Shown here: in pieces, positions 22,667-32,138 of the stretch | Numbering within the stretch: the first letter of the stretch is position 1 | How the letters are laid out: each line of letters opens with the position of its first letter | From: Flavobacterium sp. | Lineage (GTDB): Bacteria; Bacteroidota; Bacteroidia; Flavobacteriales; Flavobacteriaceae | Reading direction: 5' to 3' | DNA: 64,000 nt | Assembly: GCA_030151255.1 (NCBI GenBank) | Contig: JASLED010000092.1 | Span: 1-64,000 of the forward strand | Translations under genes and position numbers: made by a program | Notes under the pieces: generated by a model | The model's database searches: none | The model's input: the letters and a program-made list of their open reading frames with translations, nothing else | What the model was told of the DNA's origin: nothing

Positions 22667-25600
22667 TTAAATCGACAAGTTCAATGTTACTGTATATTGT
22701 CTTGTTACTGGCATTGCAACTCCACCTACTCTAAAGAATTCCGGATCTTGTCCGTTCAGCTTCTTATCAGAGTATAATAAGAATGGATTTGTAACTGATA
22801 ATTTAATACCAAAGCTTGATACACGTATTTGTTTTTTAAATTCTTCTGGGAATTCATATCCTAAAGTAATATTTTTAATACGTATGAAATCACCTTTAGC
22901 AATTCTTTGATCAGAATAATTATAAGTATTATATGCTCTTTCTAAGCTTGTACCATATTTATCAATCATATCAGCCGAAGCAATAACAGGTACGTTTGTA
23001 ATGTTTTCATCACCTGCAATTACCCAACGATTATTCATCGCTTTAGTAAAAATCTGTGTATCGTTGTATTGTCTACTGAAGTTTGGATCTAAACGCACTA
23101 CGTTACCCCATGAAGCAACTGCCATTACGTCTAAAGACCAATTTTTATAACTAAAAGTATTATTTAAACCAATTGTTTTATTTGGCTCAACCGACCCTTC
23201 GTATTTTAAATAACCTACAACATTTTGTGTATCTTGGAAGTTTGCACCTCCTACGTTATCAGTTTCTCCATCTGCCATTATAAATGTAGGTAATCCCTCT
23301 CCATTTAATCCAGTAAATTCATATGAATATAAACTGTTACGAGATCTACCAACAACATTACCTCCAATTTTAGAAATTAAATCGAAAGCACGAGGCTCGT
23401 AAGATAATTTCTTAATTTTTTGATCGTAATAAGAAGCGTTTAAGTTAGTTGTCCATTTAAAATCTCCTTTTGTAAAGTTTCTTGAAGTAATACTTAACTC
23501 AACTCCTTTTGTTGTCATGTCAGCGTTATTACCCCATTTATATGTTTCTCCTCCAATACCAGAAGTTCTAACTTGATCAACTAAATCAAAAGCATTTCTC
23601 TTATAAACATCTGCTGTTACAAAAATTCTATTATGAACTAAGCCCATGTCGATTCCAATATTTGTTTCATATTGTTTCTCCCATGTTAAGTCACCATTTT
23701 TAAGATTAACAATTTCCATTCCTACCTGTCTAGTCTCAGGATTAAATCTTGCAGTAGTGATAGCATTTCTGAAAATAGCAGAAGAGTTTGACGCTGGACC
23801 TGCAGTTGCAGTTAAACCGTAAGAAGCTCTTAAACTTAAATCAGAAAATACATTTTGATTCATCATCCACTCTTCTTGAGATACATTCCATTTTCCAGAA
23901 ACTGTCCAAGTTGGAAGCCATTGCGCTCCACTTTCACCTTGTTGATTAGATGCATCATAACGACCAGTTAATGAAGCTGTATATTTCCCGTCGAATGTAT
24001 AGTTAGCTCTTGCAAAGAAACCTGCTGTACGTTCTTTTGTATATCCTCTATTATATAAATATGAACCTTCAGCATATAACTTACGAATCAATTTGTAATT
24101 AGGATTAGGTAATAAACCATTATCATACATTAATCCATAATTGTCATTTCCGTTATAATCACGGTCAATTGAACGGATTTCAGATCCAGCAAATACATTT
24201 AATTGATGTTGATCTTCTTTACCGAAAGAACCATCATATGTAAATGAGTTTCTCCAGTTAATAGCCGTCATCTTATTTTGATATCTGTACCAGATACCTC
24301 CATCAGCTAAAACCACTTCTTTTTCAGCATCAGGATTTTCAGGATCTTGGTATAAATAAATATTTTGACCTTTTACAACTGAAGTTTCAGCCGCTCTATA
24401 TGCTCCAACCACGTTTGACCCTTCACGGATATCGTGATCACGATCAGAAATTACATAACGTAACGATCCTGTTGAGTTAAATTTGAAACCACCTCCTAAT
24501 TTAGCTTCTAAATCAGCTTGCAATTTAATATCCTTAACATCTAATTTTAAATAGTTATTATCTAACTCATTTAAAATATTAAATCCAGCCCAGTTTTGTC
24601 TGTAAAATTCGTAATGACCATCATTATCATATGGGCGTAATGCTCTAGAAGTATTAAGCGAATAATTAAATGGGTTAATATCAAAATCACGAGAAATAGA
24701 TCCTCCAACAGGGTCGTCTTGACGATCAAAACTTCCTGGAGCATCTTGTTTTCTACTTGAGAAAACTGTTGATAAGCCTAAATTTACATAATCATTAAAA
24801 TAGAACGTAGTTTTTAAGTTAGCAGTAATACGTTGTACTTGATCTGCTACTGTCCATCCCGGATCTTTCATATATCCAAGTGACGCATAGTAAGTAGCGT
24901 TTTCACCACCACCACTAAAACTCAATGAATGATTTTGCATAATAGAAGGTCTAAATAATTCTTTAAACCAATCTGTATTTGCATACTCATATTGACGTAA
25001 GAAATTATATTTATCTAAAGAAGTATTTTTCTCTCTATAATCTCCTCTTCCTCCATCCATTGACGGATCATATTCATAGATTTCCTTGAACCATAAATTA
25101 TAAATACCACCATATCTTCCTTGAGAGATAGTTGGCATTGTTAACAATCCTTTATCATCCATCTCTCTCAAAATACCCATTGTAGCCTGAGAATTTAAAA
25201 TATCGAAATTACCATAAGTTGGAGTTTCACGTAATGTATTTTCCAGATTATAGTTAATTGTAATAGGTGTAGATCTTCTACCAGATTTTGTTGTAATAAC
25301 TACAACCCCATTCATAGCACGAGCACCATAAATTGAAGTAGCAGCAGCATCTTTTAAGATTTCAATACTTAAAACATCATTTGCATTTAATCCAGCAACA
25401 GCCGAACTCAACATTGTTGATGCGTTACCTGAAGCTAAATCTTCAAAAGAAACATTAATAATTTCTTCTTGTACAACACCATCAATTACCCATAATGGTT
25501 TAGTATCACCAAAAATAGAAGAAGAACCACGTACAGTGATTTTAGGAGCAGCACCAAAAGTACCTGATACGTTTTGCACAGTTACCCCAGCAGCTTTACC

Positions 25601-26041
25601 TTCGATCATTCTACTAACGTCAGGCATACCTTCTACTTTTAATTCTTTTTCACCAATTCTACTAACTGCACCTGTAAATGTTCTTTTATCTACAGTTTCA
25701 TAACCAGTAGCAACGATGTCAATACCTGCCAACACGTTTGAATCCTCAACTAAACGAGCATCAACAACGGTAGCTTTTCCAACTTTTTTCTCCATTGTAA
25801 CATATCCCATAAACATAAACTGTAAAATAGCATTATCATCTTTTACATTTATTGAATACTTACCATCAAAGTCGGTCATTACACCTTCTTGGGTACCTTT
25901 AATTAATACACTAGCTGATGGCAGAGGATACCCGTCCCCGTCAATAACTAGTCCTGTAACCTTTCTACTTTGCGCAAACCCCTCAGTTACCATCAGTAGG
26001 GCTGCTATAACAAAGAAGAAATGAAGTACAACTTTCCTCAT
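22667..26041 (-). CDS. SusC/RagA-family TonB-linked outer-membrane protein
   Basis: The 1124-residue transport barrel of the locus. After a signal peptide (to about FAQ, residue 23) comes a carboxypeptidase-D-like domain, about 27-105, with VTGLVIDGDGYPLPSASVLI, then the TonB plug, about 115-235, containing GVTVQNVSGTFGAAPKITVR and the SusC signature ILKDAAATSIYGARAMNG. The remainder is the 22-strand barrel, ending ...VTRQYTVTLNLSI. It heads a four-gene unit (susC, susD, zinc metallohydrolase, DUF4302) closed by a terminator. No anti-sigma or hybrid regulator lies next to it, and no good TAnnTTTG promoter was found in the 390 bp upstream. Confidence 0.95.
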   Translation of the reverse strand: MRKVVLHFFFVIAALLMVTEGFAQSRKVTGLVIDGDGYPLPSASVLIKGTQEGVMTDFDGKYSINVKDDNAILQFMFMGYVTMEKKVGKATVVDARLVEDSNVLAGIDIVATGYETVDKRTFTGAVSRIGEKELKVEGMPDVSRMIEGKAAGVTVQNVSGTFGAAPKITVRGSSSIFGDTKPLWVIDGVVQEEIINVSFEDLASGNASTMLSSAVAGLNANDVLSIEILKDAAATSIYGARAMNGVVVITTKSGRRSTPITINYNLENTLRETPTYGNFDILNSQATMGILREMDDKGLLTMPTISQGRYGGIYNLWFKEIYEYDPSMDGGRGDYREKNTSLDKYNFLRQYEYANTDWFKELFRPSIMQNHSLSFSGGGENATYYASLGYMKDPGWTVADQVQRITANLKTTFYFNDYVNLGLSTVFSSRKQDAPGSFDRQDDPVGGSISRDFDINPFNYSLNTSRALRPYDNDGHYEFYRQNWAGFNILNELDNNYLKLDVKDIKLQADLEAKLGGGFKFNSTGSLRYVISDRDHDIREGSNVVGAYRAAETSVVKGQNIYLYQDPENPDAEKEVVLADGGIWYRYQNKMTAINWRNSFTYDGSFGKEDQHQLNVFAGSEIRSIDRDYNGNDNYGLMYDNGLLPNPNYKLIRKLYAEGSYLYNRGYTKERTAGFFARANYTFDGKYTASLTGRYDASNQQGESGAQWLPTWTVSGKWNVSQEEWMMNQNVFSDLSLRASYGLTATAGPASNSSAIFRNAITTARFNPETRQVGMEIVNLKNGDLTWEKQYETNIGIDMGLVHNRIFVTADVYKRNAFDLVDQVRTSGIGGETYKWGNNADMTTKGVELSITSRNFTKGDFKWTTNLNASYYDQKIKKLSYEPRAFDLISKIGGNVVGRSRNSLYSYEFTGLNGEGLPTFIMADGETDNVGGANFQDTQNVVGYLKYEGSVEPNKTIGLNNTFSYKNWSLDVMAVASWGNVVRLDPNFSRQYNDTQIFTKAMNNRWVIAGDENITNVPVIASADMIDKYGTSLERAYNTYNYSDQRIAKGDFIRIKNITLGYEFPEEFKKQIRVSSFGIKLSVTNPFLLYSDKKLNGQDPEFFRVGGVAMPVTRQYTVTLNLSI

Positions 26042-26383
26042 GTTCTATTAATTTTAAATTGTTTAACAAACAAATAACAAAAAAATGAGATATGCTAATT
26101 TTATGTTATTTTTCTACATTACAAACAGCGTTAAAATTTTTAAACAGCTTAAAATCAGCTGATTAAAAACAAAAAGCCACAGAATGGCAACAACTAAAAA
26201 GTTAAAAGAAAAACACATTACACGCTCAATATGTTAATTAATTAAACAAATATTAAACAATAAAAGTTAAACATTATCAAAATACAACAAACACAGCAAA
26301 ACTTGCTAACAGTTTCTTAATTTAAAGTAATATTTTACACAATAAGAACTTTATTTTTGAAATTAAACCTAATGTTAAACAAA
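26042..26383. other. AT-rich intergenic region upstream of susC
   Basis: About 340 bp without an open frame of interest on either strand. It should hold the susC promoter, but no TAnnTTTG box in the right orientation was seen. A perfect 12-bp palindrome AATCAGCTGATT lies at 26153-26164, and a small hairpin GCCA-CAGAA-TGGC follows at about 26175. Either could be a regulator site; nothing proves it. Confidence 0.4.
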
Positions 26384-26413
26384 AAAAAAGAGCCTAAAAA
26401 ATTGGCTCTTTTA
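26384..26413 (-). terminator. mscL terminator
   Basis: On the minus strand AAAAGAGCC / GGCTCTTTTT with an A/T loop and a long T-tract, about 25 bp past the mscL stop. Confidence 0.85.
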
Positions 26414-26435
26414 ACACTATTTATTTCACTAAAAA

Positions 26436-26909
26436 TTATTTTTGTTGATTTTTTAATAAATCTCTAATTTCTGACAACAATTCTTCTTGAGTTGGAGTAG
26501 GAATCGCAGGCTCTTCCACCACTATGTCTTCAACTACTTCTTGCTTTTTCTTAATTAATTCTTCAGCTTGTCTTAGTTTATTAATTCCTTTTACCATTAA
26601 GAAAACAACTAAAGCTAAAAGCACAAAACTAATTACTTCTGTAAGAAAACTACCATAAGCAAAAACTACAGCACCTTCTATTGCTTTTGCATCTGCTAAA
26701 GTAGCAGCATTGGGCACATCTCCTTTTAATACCAAATACATGTTTGAAAAATCTGGTGTACCAATAATTGCAGACACCAATGGCATAATTACATCATTTA
26801 CAGCGCTATTAACGATTTTGCCAAATGCACCTCCAATGATAACCCCTACTGCCAAATCCATTACATTTCCTTTAACAGCAAATTCTCTAAATTCTTTTAC
26901 AAAACTCAT
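26436..26909 (-). CDS. mscL: Large-conductance mechanosensitive channel MscL
   Basis: An emergency release valve that opens under membrane tension. The 157-residue protein has the amphipathic N-terminal helix and TM1 in FVKEFREFAVKGNVMDLAVG, with the conserved glycine-rich pore IIGGAFGKIVNS. The periplasmic loop follows, then TM2 (SFLTEVISFVLLALVVFLMV) and a charged C-terminal bundle ending EELLSEIRDLLK. The length is typical. It follows murF-alr by 44 bp, with a possible promoter in that gap. Confidence 0.95.
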   Translation of the reverse strand: MSFVKEFREFAVKGNVMDLAVGVIIGGAFGKIVNSAVNDVIMPLVSAIIGTPDFSNMYLVLKGDVPNAATLADAKAIEGAVVFAYGSFLTEVISFVLLALVVFLMVKGINKLRQAEELIKKKQEVVEDIVVEEPAIPTPTQEELLSEIRDLLKNQQK

Positions 26910-26937
26910 AGATGTTTTTTTATATGTTTAACTTTAA

Positions 26938-26964
26938 CAAAAATAGTTAATTTTTACTCTTCAA
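26938..26964 (-). promoter_or_regulatory. Candidate mscL promoter
   Basis: On the minus strand TATTTTTG (26938-26945) fits TAnnTTTG, and a TTG (26962-26964) lies 16 bp upstream, one base short of the usual spacing. It overlaps the 3' end of the murF-alr gene. Confidence 0.4.
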
Positions 26965-29401
26965 AGAAAATTCTTTTTACACGTTGAGAAATTCCTGTAA
27001 AAATTTCATATGATATAGTTTCAATAGCATCTGCAATAATTTGAGCAGACAATTCTTCTCCAAACAAAATTACCTCATCTCCTTCCTCACAGTCAATGGC
27101 AGAAACATCAACCATCAACATATCCATACAAATCGAACCTATAATTGGTGCTTTCATACCATTTATAATAACATAGCCATTTTTTGCTCCCCAAATTCTA
27201 GGAATTCCGTCTGCATAACCAATTGGCACCGTTGCAATTTGAGTACTTCTTATGGCTCTATATCTTCTACCGTAACCTACACTTTCGTCAGCTTCGATGG
27301 TTTTTATTTGCATGATTCTGGTTTTTAAAGTACTTACATTTTTCAAAAATTTTGTTTCTTCTTTATCATTACCAATACCGTAAAGTCCAATTCCCAATCG
27401 AACCATATCTTTTTGATAAGTTGAAAAATTATAAATACCCGATGTATTTAGAATATGACAAATTGGATTATACTTTAATTGCCCCTTAATATAATTACTG
27501 TTTTTAGTAAACAAATTAATTTGTGCTAGCGTAAAATCTTTATACAAATCTATATCACTTGATGATAGATGCGAAAAAATAGATTGAACAACAATTGTAT
27601 TGGTATGTTGCAATAAGTTAATCAACTCATCCAGCTCATTTGTAAGAAACCCATGACGATGCATCCCTGTTTCTAACTTAATATGTATAGGATACTGATA
27701 ACAATTTTTTTCTCTAGCTACTTTTAAAAAAGCTTTCAATTCACGAATAGAGTAAATTTCTGGTTCCAAATCATAAGCAATCATAGCCGAGAAAGCACTA
27801 ATTTCTGGATTCATAACAATAATATTTGTTTGTATTCCAGATCTTCTTAACGTAATTCCTTCATCAGCAAAAGCAACTCCGAAATAATTTACTTGCTCAT
27901 GCTCTAATAGTTTTGCAATTTCCACACTGCCATGGCCATAACCAAATGCCTTTACCATAACCATGATTTTTGTATTGGCAGATAATTTTGAACGATAAAA
28001 ATTTAGATTATGACGAATAGCCGTAAGATTTACCTCTAAAACTGTTTCGTGTGTTTTTTCTTCCAAAACACTTACAATTTTATCAAATCGGAATCCGCGG
28101 GCACCTTTTATCAAAATAGTTTCATCATTAAAATCGTCTAAAACTACTTTTTGTAAAAACTCATCCGTAGAATTAAAATACCACACTGATGAAAGTTGCG
28201 TTAAATATTTTGCTATTTCTTCGCCAATACAAATTACTTTGTCTATTTTATGACTTTCGAGCAACAAAGCTACTTCTTCATACAGCTCTTCTTTGGCAAT
28301 TCCGCTGCTAAAAACATCAGACAGGACAACCGTTTTTTTTGTATTGCTTTTATGCTTTGCTAAAAAATCTAAAGCAATTACCAAAGATTGAAAATCGGAA
28401 CTATATGCATCATCAATAATTGTAGAATAATTAATTCCTGCTTTTACTTCTAAACGCAACTCTATCGGATATAATTTTTTAATGCGTTCTTGAATCGTAA
28501 TTACATCATAAGACAAATACAACATTGTGGTAATGCAAGTCATACAATTTCTAATCGAAAACGAATCGGTAAAAGGCAATTCTATTTCAAACTTTTCTAC
28601 CTTATTATATAGAATTTTAATTCTGTTGCTAACTACTTCTCCAAAAACCATAGCTTCTGAATTTGAAAAGCTCCAATTATAATACGTTTTATTTGGCGAT
28701 AAATGCTTTTGAATACGTACATCATCTTCGCCAATGATAACAGAAGTGGTTTCGAATAATTTTAATTTTTCAACTATTTTTTGTTCTTCATTTTCAAAAC
28801 CTTCTTGATGCTCATTTGTTATAGCTGTTAAAATACCAATTGTTGGATTGACGATTGGCTGAAGTTTTTGCATTTCATTTATGGTGGAAATTCCTACTTC
28901 AAAAATTCCTAATGAATGTTTATCAGAAATTCCTAAAACAGATAAAGGAACTCCAACCTGAGAATTATAGCTTTTTGGACTTTTTATAATTTGATATTCT
29001 TCTTTTAATAAAAAATTCAACCATTCTTTTACAACGGTTTTACCTCTACTTCCAGTTATTCCAATAACAGGAATGGTAAAATTATTTCTGTGCCAACTTG
29101 CCAATTGCTGCAATGCAATTAAAGTATTGTCTACCATAAAAAATGTTGCTGTATCTTCTAAGCCAACAATATATTCTGGCTTAGAAACAACAAAATATTT
29201 TACTCCTTTTTGAATTAATTCCTTAATATAATCATGTCCGTTATGGTTTGCTCCCACTAAAGCAAAAAACAAGGTTGAAGCATCATTCAATACTGTCCTG
29301 CTATCGATAGAAATTCTGTTAAACTCAATTTCTTTATTCGGAATTGCAACTATTTCTTTAGCATTAAGCAACGTACAAAATCTTTCGGCACTAATCTTCA
29401 T
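26954..29401 (-). CDS. Bifunctional MurF / alanine racemase
   Basis: An 815-residue fusion known from Bacteroidota. The N-terminal half, about 1-455, is MurF, which adds D-Ala-D-Ala to UDP-MurNAc-tripeptide. Its ATP loop reads VIGITGSRGKTVVKEW (SRGKT in place of TNGKT), followed by PKSYNSQVGVPLSVLG. The C-terminal half, about 460-815, is alanine racemase, with the PLP lysine in MVMVKAFGYGHG near residue 484, GMHRHGFL and VGYGRRY. One chain therefore makes D-alanine and uses the dipeptide product. The ATG at 29401 begins MKISAERFC; an upstream frame to 29437 has no support. The downstream mscL gene starts 44 bp later. Confidence 0.93.
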   Translation of the reverse strand: MKISAERFCTLLNAKEIVAIPNKEIEFNRISIDSRTVLNDASTLFFALVGANHNGHDYIKELIQKGVKYFVVSKPEYIVGLEDTATFFMVDNTLIALQQLASWHRNNFTIPVIGITGSRGKTVVKEWLNFLLKEEYQIIKSPKSYNSQVGVPLSVLGISDKHSLGIFEVGISTINEMQKLQPIVNPTIGILTAITNEHQEGFENEEQKIVEKLKLFETTSVIIGEDDVRIQKHLSPNKTYYNWSFSNSEAMVFGEVVSNRIKILYNKVEKFEIELPFTDSFSIRNCMTCITTMLYLSYDVITIQERIKKLYPIELRLEVKAGINYSTIIDDAYSSDFQSLVIALDFLAKHKSNTKKTVVLSDVFSSGIAKEELYEEVALLLESHKIDKVICIGEEIAKYLTQLSSVWYFNSTDEFLQKVVLDDFNDETILIKGARGFRFDKIVSVLEEKTHETVLEVNLTAIRHNLNFYRSKLSANTKIMVMVKAFGYGHGSVEIAKLLEHEQVNYFGVAFADEGITLRRSGIQTNIIVMNPEISAFSAMIAYDLEPEIYSIRELKAFLKVAREKNCYQYPIHIKLETGMHRHGFLTNELDELINLLQHTNTIVVQSIFSHLSSSDIDLYKDFTLAQINLFTKNSNYIKGQLKYNPICHILNTSGIYNFSTYQKDMVRLGIGLYGIGNDKEETKFLKNVSTLKTRIMQIKTIEADESVGYGRRYRAIRSTQIATVPIGYADGIPRIWGAKNGYVIINGMKAPIIGSICMDMLMVDVSAIDCEEGDEVILFGEELSAQIIADAIETISYEIFTGISQRVKRIFFEE

Positions 29402-29568
29402 TCTATTTTTCTTTATTGAAAATCTATAAAATAGCAAGTATCAATTACTTACTTCTATATTATCGGTTTGTTTTAAACTTACCATAAAGCTAGTAAATCA
29501 TTCTTTATTAATTTTCTAATGATTGTTTTTTCTTTTCAGAAAAAAAACACGTTGTGTATCAAAAGTTA

Positions 29569-29592
29569 CTGTACCTATCATTTTTAGTACAG
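29569..29592 (+). promoter_or_regulatory. Inverted repeat upstream of the sulfur operon
   Basis: CTGTAC (29569-29574) and GTACAG (29587-29592) form an inverted repeat with a 12-nt spacer, 32 bp before the first start codon. An ACATTTG follows at once, a weak -7-like match. It could be the operator for the operon's own Crp/Fnr-family regulator; it does not match the classical Crp or FNR consensus. Confidence 0.4.
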
Positions 29593-29623
29593 ACATTTGT
29601 AAAAGAAATTTAAATAAAAATAT

Positions 29624-30184
29624 ATGGAAACAATTTTGCAACCTTGGCCTTGGTATATTGGAGGAATATTTATTGGGATTACCTTAATATTGCTTTTGCT
29701 AATGGGAAAAACTTTTGGTTTTTCATCCAATTTAAGAACTTTATGTGCTGCAATGGGAGCTGGTAAATCTTGTGATTTCTTTTGCTTTAATTGGAAGGCG
29801 CAAACATGGAATTTACTTTTCCTAGCAGGAACAATTATAGGCGGATTTATTGCATATCATTATTTGAGTTATGACAATGCTGCTGTGCCAATTAACGAAA
29901 TAACCGTAGAAAAACTAAATCAATTAGGTTTTTCAAGTGCCGGAAAAGCTTATGTGCCAACCGAATTATTTGACATTCAGTCTTTTGAAAACATAAAAAC
30001 AATTATTGTTTTACTAATTGCCGGTTTCTTGGTAGGTTTTGGCTCAAGATATGCTGGCGGATGTACTTCTGGGCATGCTATTTCTGGATTAAGCAACTTT
30101 CAACTTCCTTCATTAATTGCAGTACTTGGCTTTTTTATTGGTGGTCTGTTCATGATTCACATTCTTTTTCCATTAATCTTTTAA
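29624..30184 (+). CDS. YeeE/YedE-family sulfur transporter, first half
   Basis: A 186-residue membrane protein with about five helices, belonging to the YeeE/YedE (TsuA-like) family of thiosulfate or sulfur-compound permeases. The conserved pore sequence is RYAGGCTSGHAISGL with the family cysteine near residue 146. Additional cysteines occur in TLCAAMGAGKSCDFFC. In TsuA both halves are one chain; here a second short protein 9 bp downstream carries the other half-like repeat. The two probably work as a pair. It is the first gene of a sulfur operon. Confidence 0.85.
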   Translation: METILQPWPWYIGGIFIGITLILLLLMGKTFGFSSNLRTLCAAMGAGKSCDFFCFNWKAQTWNLLFLAGTIIGGFIAYHYLSYDNAAVPINEITVEKLNQLGFSSAGKAYVPTELFDIQSFENIKTIIVLLIAGFLVGFGSRYAGGCTSGHAISGLSNFQLPSLIAVLGFFIGGLFMIHILFPLIF

Positions 30185-30193
30185 TCTCAAAAA

Positions 30194-30607
30194 ATGAAAA
30201 AAATAGCATACTTATTTGTCGGAATCCTATTCGGAATCGGCATGTTTAAATCTGGTGCAGCATCTTGGTTTAGAATTTATGAAATGTTTCAGTTTGAAAG
30301 TTTTCATATGTACGGAATTATCGGAACTGCACTTTCAATAGCTGTAATTGCCACGCAATACATAAAAAAGAAAAAAGTAAATGACTTTTCTGGCAATCCA
30401 ATTGTATTTCCTGAAAAAGAAAAAAGCATTATTCGCTATTTATTGGGCGGAACTATTTTTGGGCTGGGCTGGGCTTTAGGCGGTGCTTGTCCTGGGCCAA
30501 TGTTTGCTTTGCTTGGTGCAGGTTTTTATCCTGTAATAATTGCAATAATTGGTGCTCTATTAGGTACTTGGGCTTACGGATTGGTTAAAAAATGGCTTCC
30601 TCATTAA
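30194..30607 (+). CDS. YeeE/YedE-family sulfur transporter, second half
   Basis: A 137-residue membrane protein with about four helices. The signature LGWALGGACPGPMFALLGAG contains the family's cysteine and resembles the second inverted repeat of TsuA. A matching MFKSGAASWFRIYEMFQF segment lies near the N-terminus. It follows the first half by 9 bp, in the same frame order found in many Bacteroidota and Proteobacteria. The transported species (thiosulfate, persulfide or other) is not decided by sequence. Confidence 0.83.
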   Translation: MKKIAYLFVGILFGIGMFKSGAASWFRIYEMFQFESFHMYGIIGTALSIAVIATQYIKKKKVNDFSGNPIVFPEKEKSIIRYLLGGTIFGLGWALGGACPGPMFALLGAGFYPVIIAIIGALLGTWAYGLVKKWLPH

Positions 30608-30666
30608 ATGAAATAAAACGCTATTAATTTTTTGCCCTATCTTTAAACCACAAAGTTTTTTAAAAT

Positions 30667-31302
30667 ATGCCGCATATAATTAAAGAGAAATACAAACATT
30701 TATTTGAGGATAAACTCTTAGAAGAAATGATTGAAATTTCAACATTTAGAGAATTTAAAGAAGGTGACAAATTGATTGAAATTGGAGAATACATCAAAAA
30801 AATTCCACTTCTTATCAATGGTGCAATCAAAATAATTAGAGAAGACCAAAAAGAAGGCGAAATTACTCTTTATTACATAGAAGAAGGCGATACATGTGCC
30901 ATGACGCTTACTTGTTGTATTGGTGAAACAAAAAGCGAAATTCGCTCAATTGCCGAAACAGACGGAAGTCTAATTCTTATTCCGGTAAACAAAATGGACG
31001 AATGGTTGGTACGCTATAAAAGTTGGCGAAATTTTGTACTAAATAGTTACAACAATAGAATGACCGAAATGCTATCGGCAATTGACAGTTTGGCTTTTAT
31101 GAACATGGAAGAGCGTCTTTTGAAATTATTGGAAGAAAAATCTAAAATTTACAACAGTTTAATGATTCAAACTACACATCAAGAACTTGCAGATGAGCTA
31201 AATACATCAAGGGTTGTAGTTTCAAGAATTTTAAAAACATTGGAAAACCAAAACATTATTAGGCTTAATAGAAAATACATTGAGCTAATACAAAAATCAT
31301 AA
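30667..31302 (+). CDS. Crp/Fnr-family transcriptional regulator with clustered cysteines
   Basis: A 211-residue regulator with an N-terminal cyclic-nucleotide-like beta-barrel (about 1-125) and a C-terminal winged helix (about 145-211) whose recognition part reads ELADELNTSRVVVSRILKTL. No FNR-type N-terminal cysteine cluster is present. Instead Cys77, Cys83 and Cys84 lie close together in DTCAMTLTCCIG, in the barrel region. Given the sulfur genes on both sides, these cysteines could sense persulfide, by analogy with other thiol-based sulfide regulators; that is inference. It starts 59 bp after the YeeE half and ends 1 bp before TauE/SafE. Confidence 0.88.
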   Translation: MPHIIKEKYKHLFEDKLLEEMIEISTFREFKEGDKLIEIGEYIKKIPLLINGAIKIIREDQKEGEITLYYIEEGDTCAMTLTCCIGETKSEIRSIAETDGSLILIPVNKMDEWLVRYKSWRNFVLNSYNNRMTEMLSAIDSLAFMNMEERLLKLLEEKSKIYNSLMIQTTHQELADELNTSRVVVSRILKTLENQNIIRLNRKYIELIQKS

Positions 31303-31303
31303 C

Positions 31304-32092
31304 ATGATAAACTCAGAAATTATTGCTTATTTTCTAGCTTTATTAGTAGGTATTTCCTTAGGATTAATTGGCAGTGGCGGCTCTATTTTAACGGTTCCTA
31401 TTCTTGTTTATATTTTAAAAGTAGAACCTTTTTTAGCAACGGCTTACTCGCTATTTATTGTAGGTTCTACGGCAATGGTAGGAAGCATAAAAAACATAGT
31501 AAATAAAGTTATTAACTACAAAATTACCGTGTTATTTGGCTTACCTTCTTTACTAGCTGTTTTTTTTACTCGTGCTTTTTTGTTGCCACTTGTACCAAAC
31601 AGCATAGATCTTGGCAATTTTTCAATTCCAAAAAACATTATTTTAATGGTGTTTTTTGCTATTATAATGCTTAGTTCATCCATCAAAATGATTCGACCAA
31701 GCATTGCGATAAATACAAAGAAAGAAGATAATGTTACAAGATTAATAGCACAAGGATTTTTTGTTGGAATTGTAGCAGGTACTGTTGGTGCTGGCGGTGG
31801 ATTTTTAATTATTCCAGCATTAATATTATTTGCCAATCTGCCTATGAAACAAGCAGTGGCTACTTCATTATTTATTGTAGCTATTCAATCTTTAGTTGGG
31901 TTTTTAGGAGATATTCAGAACCCACAAATTGACTGGAGATTATTATTCACATTTAGCACTATATCAATCATAGGGATTTTTATAGGAATTTATTTAACTA
32001 AATTTATTTCAGATAAACATTTGAAAAAAGGATTTGGATATTTTGTGCTTACTATGGCATTTTATATCCTTATTAAAGAGTTATTTTTTTAA
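31304..32092 (+). CDS. TauE/SafE-family sulfite (sulfonate) exporter
   Basis: A 262-residue inner-membrane protein with about eight helices, arranged as two homologous halves, each starting with a glycine-rich turn: LGLIGSGGSILTVPILVYIL and VGIVAGTVGAGGGFLIIPAL. This is the TauE/SafE (DUF81) family, which exports sulfite and related organosulfur anions. It begins 1 bp after the regulator. It would remove sulfite formed by the persulfide dioxygenase-like protein encoded next. Confidence 0.88.
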   Translation: MINSEIIAYFLALLVGISLGLIGSGGSILTVPILVYILKVEPFLATAYSLFIVGSTAMVGSIKNIVNKVINYKITVLFGLPSLLAVFFTRAFLLPLVPNSIDLGNFSIPKNIILMVFFAIIMLSSSIKMIRPSIAINTKKEDNVTRLIAQGFFVGIVAGTVGAGGGFLIIPALILFANLPMKQAVATSLFIVAIQSLVGFLGDIQNPQIDWRLLFTFSTISIIGIFIGIYLTKFISDKHLKKGFGYFVLTMAFYILIKELFF

Positions 32093-32104
32093 TATTAAAA
32101 CATC

Positions 32105-32120
32105 TTAGTATTTTTACTAA
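32105..32120 (+). repeat. Short inverted repeat before the MBL-rhodanese gene
   Basis: TTAGTA-TTTT-TACTAA, a perfect 6-bp inverted repeat 18 bp before the start codon at 32139, inside the sulfur operon. Possibly an operator or a weak RNA hairpin. Confidence 0.35.
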
Positions 32121-32138
32121 CACGAAAAAACAGTTATT

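Noticed and set aside
26153..26164. Perfect palindrome AATCAGCTGATT upstream of susC
   Set aside because: A 12-bp palindrome in AT-rich DNA is too weak a signal alone; it is noted in the intergenic entry but not claimed as an operator.
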